Shown: one piece after another, positions 11,232 through 21,644 of the stretch
Position numbering within the stretch: the first letter of the stretch is position 1
Layout: each line of letters begins with the position of its first letter
From: Zarea fungicola
Taxonomy: Eukaryota; Ascomycota; Sordariomycetes; Hypocreales; Cordycipitaceae
Reading direction: 5' to 3'
NCBI GenBank assembly: GCA_900169235.1
Contig: FWCC01000055.1
Location: forward strand, 562-59,012
Length of the DNA stretch: 58,451 nt
Program-made: the position numbers and the translations under genes
The notes under the pieces: generated by a model
What the model was told of the DNA's origin: nothing
The model's input: only the letters and a program-made list of their open reading frames with translations
The model's database searches: none

Positions 11232-12074
11232 CAGATGACGATCGTGGCGTGATTGGAAGCAAATATTCAAGTCTTACATAACCTCAATACTCTCCATTGA
11301 TAGAAATACGATGAATTTTATTATTGTAGCATCGAGATGTTTCGAGGAAGCTGCATGTTTTGTAGCAACTCTTCTGACAGGGACACGTTTCCTGCAACTG
11401 GCAGATTCGACCCAACTGTAAATCAAGTTCGGCTCTCTTTAATTTTGCGGACGTTCACGCTCCAAAACAATAGATCATAAGTGATGGAGACAGTTTCCAC
11501 GTATTTACCTCTAAGTGGAACGAAAAACACCCTAATATACAACTGATGTCACGACTCACGTCGATTCAAGTGCTAGACGATGGCGAATTAAGGACGAGAT
11601 GGCGGCGTGCAGTGGGCTAGATAGGACCTCCTCCTCTCTAGTGATCAATAGAGTCATTACTATCAATTTACAGCTATATTCTAGCCTTCGTCTTGCTATC
11701 TACCCCACAACCTTCGTGCTGGCCCCAACGTCCCTGACAACTTCGCAACCCCACACATTAGCTTTCCCATACTCATTTGAGAATACATTTCTTCCTTGGT
11801 AGCCGGAGCTACGAAATTATCTTATACAATATCGCGCTTCACAGGAAGGTTAAGTTCTAGCAAACAGTTGGCATTATCAGGGCTAATGAAATACGGTTAT
11901 ATACCTCTATAGCTAGCTACCTAAGGATACTAACCTCATCCGGGCGGGACATCGAACGGTATTGGCGGTATTGTAGTAGGTTTAGTGCCCCTGGCCTTGA
12001 CCTGCTGCGCCGTGAGTTAGTACTGTTTACTATTTAATAAGTCAGGTGGCAAGTTGGTACCTACGGAGACGTCG
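11232..12074. other. Intergenic
   Basis: Convergent 3' region of the acyltransferase (+) and the candidate precursor gene (-). Short unconserved frames only; no gene is supported. Confidence 0.35.
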
Positions 12075-12344
12075 CTAGACGGTCTTCTCTTCGGCCTCGA
12101 TGTCGCCTGTCTGAATATCTGCCTCAACGAGCTTATAGTATCCAATAGGTACAGGTACAGGGGAATTAGGAGCTTTTCAGTTAGCTGGATATGTTTCTTA
12201 AGACGCAATGAAAGACCTACGTGCGTTGCTTCGCCTGAACTGACCAATCTGGGCTTCTAACTTTGCACGGTCCAGCAGTGATGGCACTCCGGCAAGGCAC
12301 AAGGAAGCCGACGCCAGAATGTAGATGAGCCGATTGGCGTGCAT
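12075..12344 (-). CDS. Candidate secreted RiPP precursor peptide, 73 residues
   Basis: Exon 1 (12344-12221) encodes a signal peptide (MHANRLIYILASASLCLAG) and a short linker ending QFRRSNA. A 48-nt intron (12220-12173) has donor GTAGGT, branch GCTAAC and acceptor AAG, and keeps phase. Exon 2 (12172-12075) encodes a Pro-rich stretch, PPNSPVPVPIGYYK, and an acidic tail (EADIQTGDIEAEE). A Kex2-like RR precedes SNAPPNSPVPVPIGYY. Dikaritin precursors (ustiloxin, phomopsin, asperipin types) are likewise secreted, Kex2-processed and carry Tyr/Phe cores; unlike them, only one core copy is seen. The gene lies between the acyltransferase and UstYa 2, on the same strand as UstYa 2. The gene model is mine, built on splice logic, and the role is inferred. 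It could instead be an unrelated small secreted protein. Confidence 0.55.
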
Positions 12345-13063
12345 AATTTCAAAATTTGGATATATTTTGTAATATCTCAATTATAAATCGTTTTGTTTTG
12401 TTTGTACTCTCGTGTTCCTGTTTTTGGGTGCCTGATTTTGTATTATATAACTAGCTCAAGAATCTGAGCTGGGGTATATAATACTTCAGCGCCGATAGAG
12501 TGATTCCTATGACTCATACCTTATCTTGGACTGTATTCCGCTGCTAAAAAGGTATTTTCTTACTTAGTTTTCCCAGTTTAGGTAATCATAGTAATATGAC
12601 CTGGTGGCGATTACTTAATGCACCTAGTGACGTAAACTCGAGCGAAGGCGGTACTAAGCTTCATAGCTGATAAGTAGTGAACTAGCCTGATGTGTTGAAC
12701 CCGCCATTTTAACTAGTAGTGATGCACCGCATTGTTGGTGTGACTCGGTTAGCTAAGTTAGGTAAATTCCTAGTAATGCTATTAGTTGTTTATTTGAATT
12801 CCCTCGTGTCTTGTGAACCTTCCTGTCATGACTAGGATGGCAACCGAGATAGTTTACGAATGTACTCTCTTGACACTTATGAGGCGTTTGAACTTCATCG
12901 TTGACTACGATAATATATTACGATTCGTACTTGACGATGTCGCCGTAGCTTTAGGCGAGTCACGAGGGGTTTCTATTAGCGTAAGGACGAGATATTTGCA
13001 TAATATCAAACTCCAAGTTATTATCTCCTGTTTCAATCTCCTCTGCTGTAGAAATAGAGTACG
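12345..13063. other. Intergenic, promoter of the candidate precursor
   Basis: The sequence just upstream of the precursor ATG is A/T-rich in both strands (for example ttataatt near 12380), compatible with a promoter. An 84-codon frame at 12813-13067 (+) matches nothing I know and overlaps the end of UstYa 2; I do not call it. Confidence 0.35.
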
Positions 13064-14145
13064 CTAATGACCGAGTCTTTTCAATCGCTCAGCATTTTTT
13101 GACTTCCTACTCGCATTAGCGGCATCGCGGCTGAACGCCCAGTCGCGAATCTCTTCAAAATTACGGCATGTGTGTTGACTTGGCCACTCTGGCATCTCGA
13201 TTTTCGTATTTTCGTCATACAGTACAGGCTCTACTGTCAAGTCCCCAGCACACATGATGCTCTCCCGTAGTCTATCTAGGCAGTGGTCTGCCTCATGTTA
13301 GCCATAAACAGTCCTTTTTCGTCATTGGTGACGTACCAATGTGGACAGGAAGCCGCTTGTCTGTCACCAGCTCTTGGTATGGCTCAGGTTTTATGTATTG
13401 TCGTACCAGGTTCTAGATGTTTATCAGGTACGAAATTGCTTGCTAAGAGAATGCTTCACTTACGACGCAGTGTAATTCATGAGCCACAGATAATCTGGTA
13501 TACATGTCAGCGGTTTGTTTAACGCTTGTGCCAAAATCTGAAGCTTGTACCTTCCTCTGTAGAGTTCGAACTCTGCATCGAACACTATATTTTTGGCGGA
13601 AAAAAGCTGTGCTTCAGCAGGAGTAATCCATACCTCGATCGCTACGGAGTCATTAGTAGGCTCAACTACTATTAAACCAAAACAAGCCTACCAGGCAGAA
13701 GATCTCTCCAGGCGGCATCAATGTCCGCAATTGCTCCGGTGAAGTACTCGGGTGTAGTCTGCAATCGAACGTAATCCCCAGTAGAGTTTGTGATAACGCG
13801 TGATTGATACATTTTCTTTTGCCAAACTGCTGAAAGCTGCCTTGTAGCTGGACCTTTTTTTTTTTCTGGTTAGTCAGGAACGTGAGGGCTGCTCGACCGA
13901 CACTCTCGCTAGGCAAGTTGCTTCTCACCAAATTCGCTCAGGCGCCAAAATCCTTGCGTCTTATTCGCATGTCGAACGTCCAAGTCTTTAATCATAACTC
14001 CTGTCAGGGTGCCTGCAGAGAAAATTGCCAGCCCGACGGCGAATCCCCCTAACCGGATCCAAGCTCTTGTTTGAATTCTGCGCTTGGCTCTCTGTTCTGC
14101 TAAAAGCCAGAGGCCTTCCTCGTTACCCACACTTGGCACGCTCAT
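13064..14145 (-). CDS. UstYa-family (DUF3328) oxidase, copy 2
   Basis: Six exons (14145-13929, 13865-13692, 13641-13551, 13494-13464, 13412-13337, 13287-13064) keep frame throughout and give 270 residues. Exon 1 carries a single membrane helix (GFAVGLAIFSAGTLTGVMI). Then come the family elements: ADIDAAWRDLL, the first metal motif HELHC (exon 4), NLVRQYI, and the second motif HIDHC formed across the exon 5/6 junction, followed by LRESIMCAGD. UstYa proteins catalyse oxidative cyclisation, hydroxylation or chlorination in ustiloxin, asperipin-type and cyclochlorotine pathways. They act in the secretory route or on membranes. Exons 4 and 5 (31 and 76 nt) match those of the copy at 16382-17513 exactly in length, so the two are paralogues. 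No defect is seen. Confidence 0.88.
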
Positions 14146-15065
14146 CGTTGCTGGTATGTGGAGTGAGAAATCTTCAGTGCAATTTTCCTCATTTCGCAGT
14201 CTTGAGAAATGAAAAGAGACAGTTGAAAGATCAAGGTTTGAGAGTCGGCGTTTCTAGCTTGGTGTTAGCCTATTCGTCGCCGGCGTTGAAGCCATCCAGT
14301 AAGGCACGCAATCGACTGCAGGCTAACCCAAAAAAAAAAAAGGGAAAGAGAGTGCTAGCAGCGTAAGTCACTCTAATTAGATAATTCTGGTTGTCTGAAT
14401 AGACCACCTCATTGTTGGTAATACGCATTACTTAGATTTTGGGTGGAGCTCTTATACTATTACTATGCAGACTCTTACCAGTCGCCAGCGGCGTCTCCGT
14501 CTATATTAGATAATGAGGGCGGATACACTACGTAGTTATTGGGAGTAGTGATGGTTACGTCGTAGCTACTTGCAATTTACATGACTGATATAATACTTTC
14601 TGGAAAACAACCAAGTTCAAGCCTTTGGGGAAGATGGTCTTCCACCCACAAGGGTTCAGGGACAAATCATCTATACATAGGAGTGGCTTACTACGGCTCC
14701 GTTGCTCTGCGGTGCATCTGGGGCTGGGAATATTATTGTTCAGAGTCCTACTTCTTGCAATCTACAGCACAGGTGCTTGGTTTTCCCATTAGTGGTCGTC
14801 TTACTAGACAGCGACGAGTCATTCTCCTACATAGGCCGTTGAAGCTGCTACCCTCCGTTCTCCTCTGCCACTTTACCTCTTGCTTCACTGCAACTGTCAT
14901 CTTAGTCTGAAGGCACTTTAAAGTTTATTCCCGGGCTATAGTCGCCCTTCTAAGCCCGAAGCAGCTCCAGTTAAGCTTGCCGGAAAATAATTGAAGTATG
15001 AACAGATAGATGTTTTAGCATCGGGAAAGGAAAATCGAAATTTGTAATACTGTGGCTATAATCTA
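14146..15065. other. Intergenic, promoter of UstYa 2
   Basis: Upstream of UstYa 2 and downstream of prolyl hydroxylase 2. It contains an A11 run at 14329-14340 and a 109-codon frame (14581-14910, +) without recognisable features, which I do not call. Confidence 0.35.
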
Positions 15066-15909
15066 TCATCGCAGCGACTCTGTCGACATATTTCTCCATG
15101 AATGATCCCATGACCAAATATTCAGGCCGACTTTTTCACCACTGCGAACGGGCAATGACGCATGCCTTGTGCTAAGATGGGGAGTGCCATTTGAGGCGAA
15201 ATTTTCCCAAAAGATGGCGGCTCCTTTTCTTGGCTTGAAGGTGACGCCCGGATAATCCTCATCTTCATCACCTTCACAGACAATGAATCGGCACCATGCT
15301 TTATTGGCGGGCGGCAAAAGAAAGGGGAAGTTGGTGCCTCCGCCTGTGCAGTTGTCTTTCATATAGACCATGAATGTCGACATGCGATTCCCTGGGAACC
15401 TAGGGTCGGAGTCAATCCAGTCGTAGTGATAGCTGTAAAATCCACCTTCACCGTATCGCTGCACTTTTAAAGGCTGCAGTACCGTGCTGTTGTTTCGCCA
15501 GCCTATCAGGGTCATGGCTCTCCTCGCAATGCCTTGCACCACCGCGTCGTCGTTTTTTAGCTCTGCGCTTTCAGAAATGCGATAATCATGGTCGATGTAA
15601 CCAACATCGTCAAGCCACACACGGGATTCTTGGAAATGCCCTTCACTGTCTCGTATTAGCGTGTCTAACAGTGGGGGTCGCAAATTCTTACGCTATAACC
15701 ATTAAGTGGTCAATCTCGACTGAGCTGAGGAAGTTCTGAATATAAAGAACCAAGGGTTCTGTGGAGAAGATTCGTACTTCTTGACTGGTAATGGAGGTGC
15801 AGTTGCCGATGCTTGGCTTTGAGGAAATGAAGTATACTACCGGGAGTATAATGACAGCGCCAGTGAGCCACCAGGATGGGTATCTGAACTTCACATTGGA
15901 GCCACACAT
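15066..15909 (-). CDS. Prolyl 4-hydroxylase-like 2OG-Fe(II) oxygenase (copy 2)
   Basis: Two exons (15909-15692 and 15645-15066) give 265 residues. An N-terminal hydrophobic anchor (WWLTGAVIILPVVYFISS) is followed by the P4H catalytic core: H146 and D148 in HYDWID, GGGTNFPF, H234 in RHASLPVR, and K244 in GEKVGLN. All iron and 2-oxoglutarate ligands are present. It is clearly diverged from copy 1 (8357-9244), so this is not a fresh tandem duplication; separate substrates or sites are plausible. It is transcribed head-to-head with UstYa copy 1, with only 472 bp between the starts, which points to shared control. Confidence 0.88.
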
Positions 15910-16381
15910 CTTGCCTATATCAATGTTTCGCGCAACAAATACAGAGAGACTATTTCGTGGCAGAAGGAAAGCCTTCTACGTTATAATTATCTCTCCTCTG
16001 TCACATAATGGTGTTGGTGCATTTTCCGTTACCCGACCCTGGTCGCCCCCTCTTTGCCACCACCTTACTACCAGTACCTGCAGCCGAATTACCTAATGCG
16101 ATAACGGGATGAGGAGACGTTTCGGCGGACAGTAAGCCCTCCGTTTGCAGGCAACGTCGACTTTTATTAGCTAATAACGTGCATTATATCTTACTCATTT
16201 GCTATACGCTATGTGGGGAGCTTTCCCATACCATATTTGTTCATCCTTGTTTGTGGCGGCTGAGACAAGGATGTCAAAGTCTGCCTGTATAGCCATAAGT
16301 AATTAGTGTTGTTCATTATGGCTGCCCCGACAGCCAACTGCTCGCTTTCTCCGGGACAAAAGTCAAATAACACTGCTTAGA
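15910..16381. promoter_or_regulatory. Shared divergent promoter, prolyl hydroxylase 2 / UstYa 1
   Basis: The 472 bp between the two starts are probably a bidirectional promoter. I looked for the TOX-box (ATCTCNCGNA) bound by TOXE-like factors and did not find a match here by eye. Confidence 0.4.
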
Positions 16382-17513
16382 ATGGTTTTCCTCCATGGTA
16401 AGGTCTCGCCATCGCCCTCTCCACAGCGTTCCGGGCCGATATCTGTCCTGTCGAAACCGGAAGGCGAGGACTGTCTTCCGAATGACATCGAACAACCATT
16501 CTTGGGGCCAAGATTAAAGTCACGAGTACCATGTTCCACATGTCGAAGGCGGTATCACTTTACTCTTGCCTTGGCCGTCCTGTGGGTGGTTTCGGGTTTT
16601 GCCTGGATAATCTCAGGCATCACTGCGGCGCCAAACCTGTTGATGAACAATTGTCCGCCTTTCGCTGAGAACGGTATTGGTGAGAACCTCATTTCCACTG
16701 CCCACAACAATGCACAATAGCTAAGAAAAGCTTTCAACTAGTGGATAGGGATATCTTGAAATCTTCCAACAGAGTATTTTTCAACGCGACATTAGAATTC
16801 AACAGCACACGCCAACTTCATCGCCCTCCTCTACCAGAGCTTGACTATGTTGGCACGCCTAGCGCAAGACTCGATGCGGCATGGGAAACTCTAATCGGAA
16901 GTAAGGGCACAATGTGTGCTCTGTTCTAATTACGATTGCATGGCTAATACAGCTAAGATATTGAAGTCGCGTTGTCAGAGGCGGAGGCAAAGCAGTTCCC
17001 TGGTCAGCTATATTTCGACCCCCGGACAAATGTACGAAGTGGTTTGTAAGTCAATGGCCCATTGCAAAATTTCGATGCTCTAAGTACTAAGCAATTGTGC
17101 TGTAGTGTAATGGCACATCACGATTTACATTGCTTGGTAAGCTAATTATCATGAACTACGTGCACAAGCTATAAGGTTTTAACTCCCGACGCAGAACTTG
17201 ATTCGCCAGTTCTTGTACAAAGACTTTTATCCGCAGCTTCTAGAGGAGCAAGGTACAGCAACTCACGTCGGTAGGTTCACTTGCTATTGAGAAACGCGCT
17301 TTAGCCTATGCTAAGGTAGTTGAAGACCACTGTGTGGATAGTCTCAGAGAAAGTATCATGTGCACCAGCGACGCGACAATTATCCCGATGCGATGGTCAA
17401 AATATCGGAAGTATAAGATGCCCGACTACCATGTGCAGCATTTTTGCCGTGACTATACTGCGCTCCAAAGATGGAGTGCAGCACGTCATTTCCCTGGCGC
17501 ACTAGCTCCTTAG
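16382..17513 (+). CDS. UstYa-family (DUF3328) oxidase, copy 1
   Basis: Six exons (16382 to 16673 or 16679, then 16742-16900, 16958-17045, 17106-17136, 17195-17270, 17326-17513) give about 277 residues. A single membrane helix (TLALAVLWVVSGFAWIISGI) follows a cytosolic N-terminus. The family signatures are TPSARLDAAWETLIG, HHDLHC (first HxxHC) and HVDHC (second, spliced across exons 5 and 6), with NLIRQFLYKDFYP between them. The last exon contains LRESIMCTSD. The enzyme is expected to carry out oxidative tailoring of a peptide. Phase and exon lengths match the copy at 13064-14145. Which of two donors ends exon 1 is unresolved (both are phase 1). The gene is intact. Confidence 0.88.
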
Positions 17514-18236
17514 AGCCCTAGATTAATTCTAAGCTTTAAGAAGGCCTTAATTTAAGTAAATTATATAATCTTTAGCATAGTTACTCTTTTAATTATACTC
17601 CCTCTCCTTAAAAATTAAAAATTTAGAAGCTACGTGTGTCGAGAGTATAGTTACTAGCCTACCCGGTACATTGCTGTTCTCCTTGATGATGACCTTAATT
17701 CGGTTGAGGTCAATAGACGTAGTAGTCCTGCCCGAACACAATAGTGGGGAGTAAATAGTACAATTAAAAGGTAGGGTACTTAACTGAGGGCGTGTACCCT
17801 TAGTTAAACCGACTAAGCTACCCTCAGGTGAGTGGTGGCTACTCCTTACTCAGTTTCTTCGTTTGTAACACAGCCTGCCAGAGCCCCTGCCTGGTTGTCC
17901 CTTCGCGCCGCCTTAGCCTCCTTTATCACATCCGTTTTTAACAATAGGCCGAGCGGGTAATTCCCGTCCTTATTTTTGCTTGTTACTATGTATCTTTCTT
18001 GCACCTTGTTTTAGGGTTGATCGGAAAGGTTAAGTGGGTGACTTGGGGGGTTATATTTGGCCACTAGATGCCTGCTTGGACAGGGTTTAGGTACAAGAGA
18101 ATAAAATATCCACTTTATGTAGCATTTAGAATAGACATCACTGAATACAATGCTGTTTTTTACAAATGAGAAAATTGTATTAAGGATTAGGTTGAGATAG
18201 CATTAGATCAAGATCTGAAGCTATTTCTCATCTAGG
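17514..18236. other. Intergenic, AT-rich
   Basis: Positions 17520-17640 are strongly AT-rich. Around 17880-17950 the sequence resembles, at low identity, 190-240 near the window start (gccgcct.agcctc followed by gtttgtaacaggc-like text). That suggests two mutated copies of the same dispersed repeat. No gene is seen. Confidence 0.35.
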
Positions 18237-18694
18237 TTACGACGGGCTGCATTCGCAGTTGCCGTTATCCAAGCATGCATCTTCTAGCAAGGCACCGGTC
18301 CATCTTCCACAACGTACTGGGTTGTATGTACAGTCAATTTGTCCAAGTTTGTTGCATCTGCAATATGCCATGCAAGTATCCTCGTTGACGCCGAACTTGT
18401 AAACTCCCTGCAGGTGAAGAAGAAAGCGGGTACCTTCGTCTGCCTACAAATGTTGGCCACTGTAATTATGGCAGGAAGACCCGCAAGCTGTAATTGAGCT
18501 GACGTTAACGACTTGTCATGCACATATCAAGAAGACGGCCCTACAAGTGAGTTTCTTCCCTTCGAAGAACGTTTGGAAAGATGGTTCGATGATGTGTCTG
18601 GAGTGGCCTCTCTAGCGATGGACTTATCTTCCGGCAGACTAGCAGCAAATGAAATGGCTGCGAGGCAGAGAAGATTTAGTTCGTGAAACCGCAT
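18237..18694 (-). CDS. Small secreted cysteine-rich protein (8 Cys)
   Basis: Exon 1 (18694-18545) encodes a signal peptide (MRFHELNLLCLAAISFAAS) and a short pro-segment with a Kex2-like KR (HLSKRSSKGR). Exon 2 (18407-18237) encodes 56 residues with eight cysteines, including CMAYCRC, DCTYNPVRC and NCEC. Total length is 106 residues, typical of fungal small secreted proteins and effector candidates. The acceptor (cacctgcag) is good; the donor (GTAGGG) is weak, so the exact join should be confirmed, although both flanks are phase 0. It is convergent with UstYa 1. The family is not recognised and the function is unknown. Confidence 0.6.
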
Positions 18695-19424
18695 CGCGAT
18701 GAGCAACAGAGTATTGAATGACGGAAAATTGTAGGATACTATGGAAAGTGACAGAGGCTCACCCAGACATACTCGTGTATTTAAATAATCCATCATTTCG
18801 TTCAAGCTCTCTTCTATAAAATTGGACACTCCGTTTAACAAGTAGTTAAGCTACATGGCCGTTTTGCGCAACTAGAATGTGAATCTTTCGCGTTTGGTAG
18901 TGCTAGTGGTTCGGTGATAACCCATTCCAAGATTATTATAACTGGCGAGCTGAGAAAACTAGTTCCCAAACAAGATAGCCACCGTCTTAGAACCGGAAGC
19001 TTTTGCAAACTAGGTCCGATTGATCCTATAACCAGCAGATGTACCGGAGGCTTGTTGACTCTTACTAGTAGTTAATCTCACGCGAGATTATAGCACGAGC
19101 CTGGAACGGCCTTGCAGAGCAAGCAAACGCCAATAGTAGTGAAATACGGCAGTTATTGAACGATAAATTTACGCTAAAATGTGTCTATTCCTGCTTGCCG
19201 AGGAAAAGAGGGTCGCCATCCTACGATGAAGTCCATCATATACTGATTATGACTGGATGTAAGCTAAAGAACGAGAAACCAAAACGATCAGGCGTTGACC
19301 AAACAAAGAAAAAAAGTATACTTATATGCAAGTTTCCTTGATTATACTTTTTCCTGCTTCTTCCTGCTTCTTCCTACTTCATTGTTCCTCTTTGATAAGG
19401 CATCCTTGTTATTAAGACTTCACC
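18695..19424. other. Intergenic
   Basis: Divergent upstream regions of the two small secreted protein genes. A near-palindrome, taatctc-acgc-gagatta, lies at about 19073-19090. A pyrimidine-rich stretch with three ttcctgcttc/ttcctacttc repeats (about 19350-19380) precedes the next start, as is common in well-expressed fungal promoters. Confidence 0.4.
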
Positions 19425-20039
19425 ATGGTATACCTGAGTATGCGCATGCTGCCACTAGTGGCCTCTCTCTTTTCACTCTGCGCCGCCAGCTCTCTAAGCC
19501 TCCCTGTTGATGCAACAGAGGGGCTCGGCTTCCACCTTCAAGACGACGCTGGCAACATTGTTTATGTCCACCACACCGAGCTTGCCGCCTACGGCTTGAC
19601 ACTGGGCTCAAATGGTACGAGCGATGCTGGATCTGTCAACAATGACGCTAGATCGCTCACAGAGCGCGGAAACCTACCCAAAGGAGATTCGCTCAACTGC
19701 GACTGGAAGACATCCTTTGAACCCAACGACCTTCCTCTCGCCTTGGTCAAATTCTCTGACCAGCTTGGACGCCAGGGAATTACGGTGAACCAGAGTGGAA
19801 ACGCTCCCTATCAATGGGTTGCGCTGAACTATGTCTACGGTTCCGCGGTGATATACCTCTGCAACTATAGCGGAACTAACCGAAACTTTCAAGCGGCACC
19901 ACTGCTGAGCTTTTTGAAGCAGGTATATCAAAATTGCCAAACATATAATGTTGGTGGCTGGTATGCTGAGGCCTTTAACAATGTGGCTTGGGGCTATACG
20001 CAAAGCAAGGGCAAATCCTACTGCGGAGGTCCTATATGA
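19425..20039 (+). CDS. Secreted protein of unknown function, 204 residues
   Basis: This single-exon frame starts in a strong context (caccATGG). A hydrophobic signal peptide (MLPLVASLFSLCAASS) is followed by a variable linker with an N-glycosylation sequon (NGT) and then a domain from about residue 90. The mature part holds four cysteines (92, 146, 171, 200), consistent with two disulphides, and is rich in aromatic residues (YQWVALNYVYG, GGWYAEAFNN). I do not recognise the family. It may be an apoplastic or host-interaction protein, but nothing in the sequence fixes that. Confidence 0.75.
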   Translation: MVYLSMRMLPLVASLFSLCAASSLSLPVDATEGLGFHLQDDAGNIVYVHHTELAAYGLTLGSNGTSDAGSVNNDARSLTERGNLPKGDSLNCDWKTSFEPNDLPLALVKFSDQLGRQGITVNQSGNAPYQWVALNYVYGSAVIYLCNYSGTNRNFQAAPLLSFLKQVYQNCQTYNVGGWYAEAFNNVAWGYTQSKGKSYCGGPI

Positions 20040-20533
20040 AGATCGAAATGAAGAGAATTCATTGCAGATATAGGTTTTACATGAATGGCAAATTGCTGAT
20101 AGTGGGGAGAGGCGAGGAGGGTTGGGATTATAAGCCCAGTCTTGAAATACTGACCGACATTATTTGGGAAAGGCAATCCAACCCCAGTTTGTTTTACTGA
20201 ATTCAGAACAAAGTGGATAAATTTAAAAAAATTTCCGGGTTCATCAGGAATATACCTGATTATACTCACCAGAGAAGCATTCTATACTGATAGCATGTGT
20301 CACGGCCGGAGCCTATGAAGTTCATGTACTCATCTTTTCCTTTAACTGTTCGTCGAGAGCTACGGAGCAGTTTTCTCAGCCTCCTGGATGCCGGAGAGAA
20401 AGATGTCACATGGGCATTCTGGCAGTCACTAGGGCATACATGAACAATTAAAAAGTAAATAAGAGGCCGATCAATGTCCGACAAAAATAGAATTTCATGC
20501 TCTCTTAGTGGACAGTAGCTAATCCGCGGTTCG
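20040..20533. other. Intergenic, convergent 3' ends
   Basis: Lies between the stops of the secreted protein gene (+) and the NmrA-like gene (-). Nothing is recognised. Confidence 0.35.
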
Positions 20534-21644
20534 TCACTGTGTTGGCTGGTGCATCTCGGCCGTAACTCCTGCGTCCATGAGCAGTTTCATAAAGGGCCTT
20601 GCGGTTCCGTTCCAATCTGTCTCGCGTACCCAGCCCTCAAAACTCTGTAAGCCTGGGTGGAGATTTTTGAGTTCTGCCATGTCACGGTGGTTGTCCAATG
20701 TGCCATCTTCCCAGCATGGCCACCACATGCGAAAATTTTCCCCGTGTTTGATGCCATCTGGATCATCCTGCGCTACAGGAAGATCTCGGAAAGGAAGCTC
20801 CGCCACCCACTCATCGTATGTCACAGCTTCATATCGTGCGTCAACTCCGGCTACACGACTCAGCGTCTCTGCCATCTCTGTCCCAGTGATGAAGTGGCTA
20901 ACCCCTCCCAAGGTTCTTCCAGACCAATATTCAGGGTCTTGAAATATCTTGAGCGCAAAAACCCCAAGATCCGATAGTGTGATCCACGGCATTCTACCGG
21001 TCCCAAGTGGCATCTTAAAAATGCGCGTGCCGTCAGCGTCGATTCGTGGCACGCAAGGCCCACCCATTAAGTCTTCGTTATAGGCGACAGTCAATAGGAC
21101 GGACCAGGCGAGCTTAGAGGATGTATGTGCCGGTGATTGCATGCCTTGAAGATAAGTATGAAATCGACCTTTTGCATTAGCATGATGAACTGCATATTTG
21201 TGGTTGAAGTTCTCCATTTGTAAGAAGTAATCCAAGCTGCTGTAGACAAAGTGGCGCATAGTCGGTATGGTATTCGCAATTTCAAATATACGGATGCTAG
21301 CCCAAAGCTCGTCGCGTTCGTTGACAACGAATCCTACACAGTGCGCGCTGTTAATGCAAGGTTCATAATTTTTTTCAAGGAAAGGATTCAGCCTGTTCAC
21401 CTGAAGTGTTAATAAAAGCACCATAGCAGTCCTGGAGAGCCTTCTCAACAGAGTCAAAATCCATAAACGAGCCCGATACTAATTCCACCTGTGGGTAGTT
21501 CTTGAATCTCTCTTGTACTGATTTGGCGCCAGGGTTGCGAGACATGACGCGGACTATGAACCCGTCGCCAGCATCTAACAAAGCTTTAACGACAGCAAAG
21601 CCTTGCGCGCCAGTGCCGCCAATGGCCAATATACGGCGTGACAT
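20534..21644 (-). CDS. NmrA-like NAD(P)-binding protein
   Basis: Two exons (21644-21401, 21333-20534) give 347 residues. The N-terminus has the Rossmann dinucleotide motif (ILAIGGTGAQGFAVVKALL) and the usual second strand with Arg (VRVMSRNP). Later segments match NmrA-like atypical short-chain dehydrogenases: HFVYSSLDYF, and MPWITLSDLGVFALKIFQDP in the NAD(P)-domain end region. Members include redox-sensing repressor partners (NmrA) and true reductases; which applies is not clear. The Tyr/Lys catalytic pair of classical SDRs is not evident in the usual spacing. The gene appears intact. Confidence 0.85.

Noticed and set aside
6243..17513. TOX-box (ATCTCNCGNA) sites as evidence of TOXE-type control
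   Set aside because: By eye I found no exact match in the cluster promoters. A match at about 46374 lies inside the HET gene and is probably chance.
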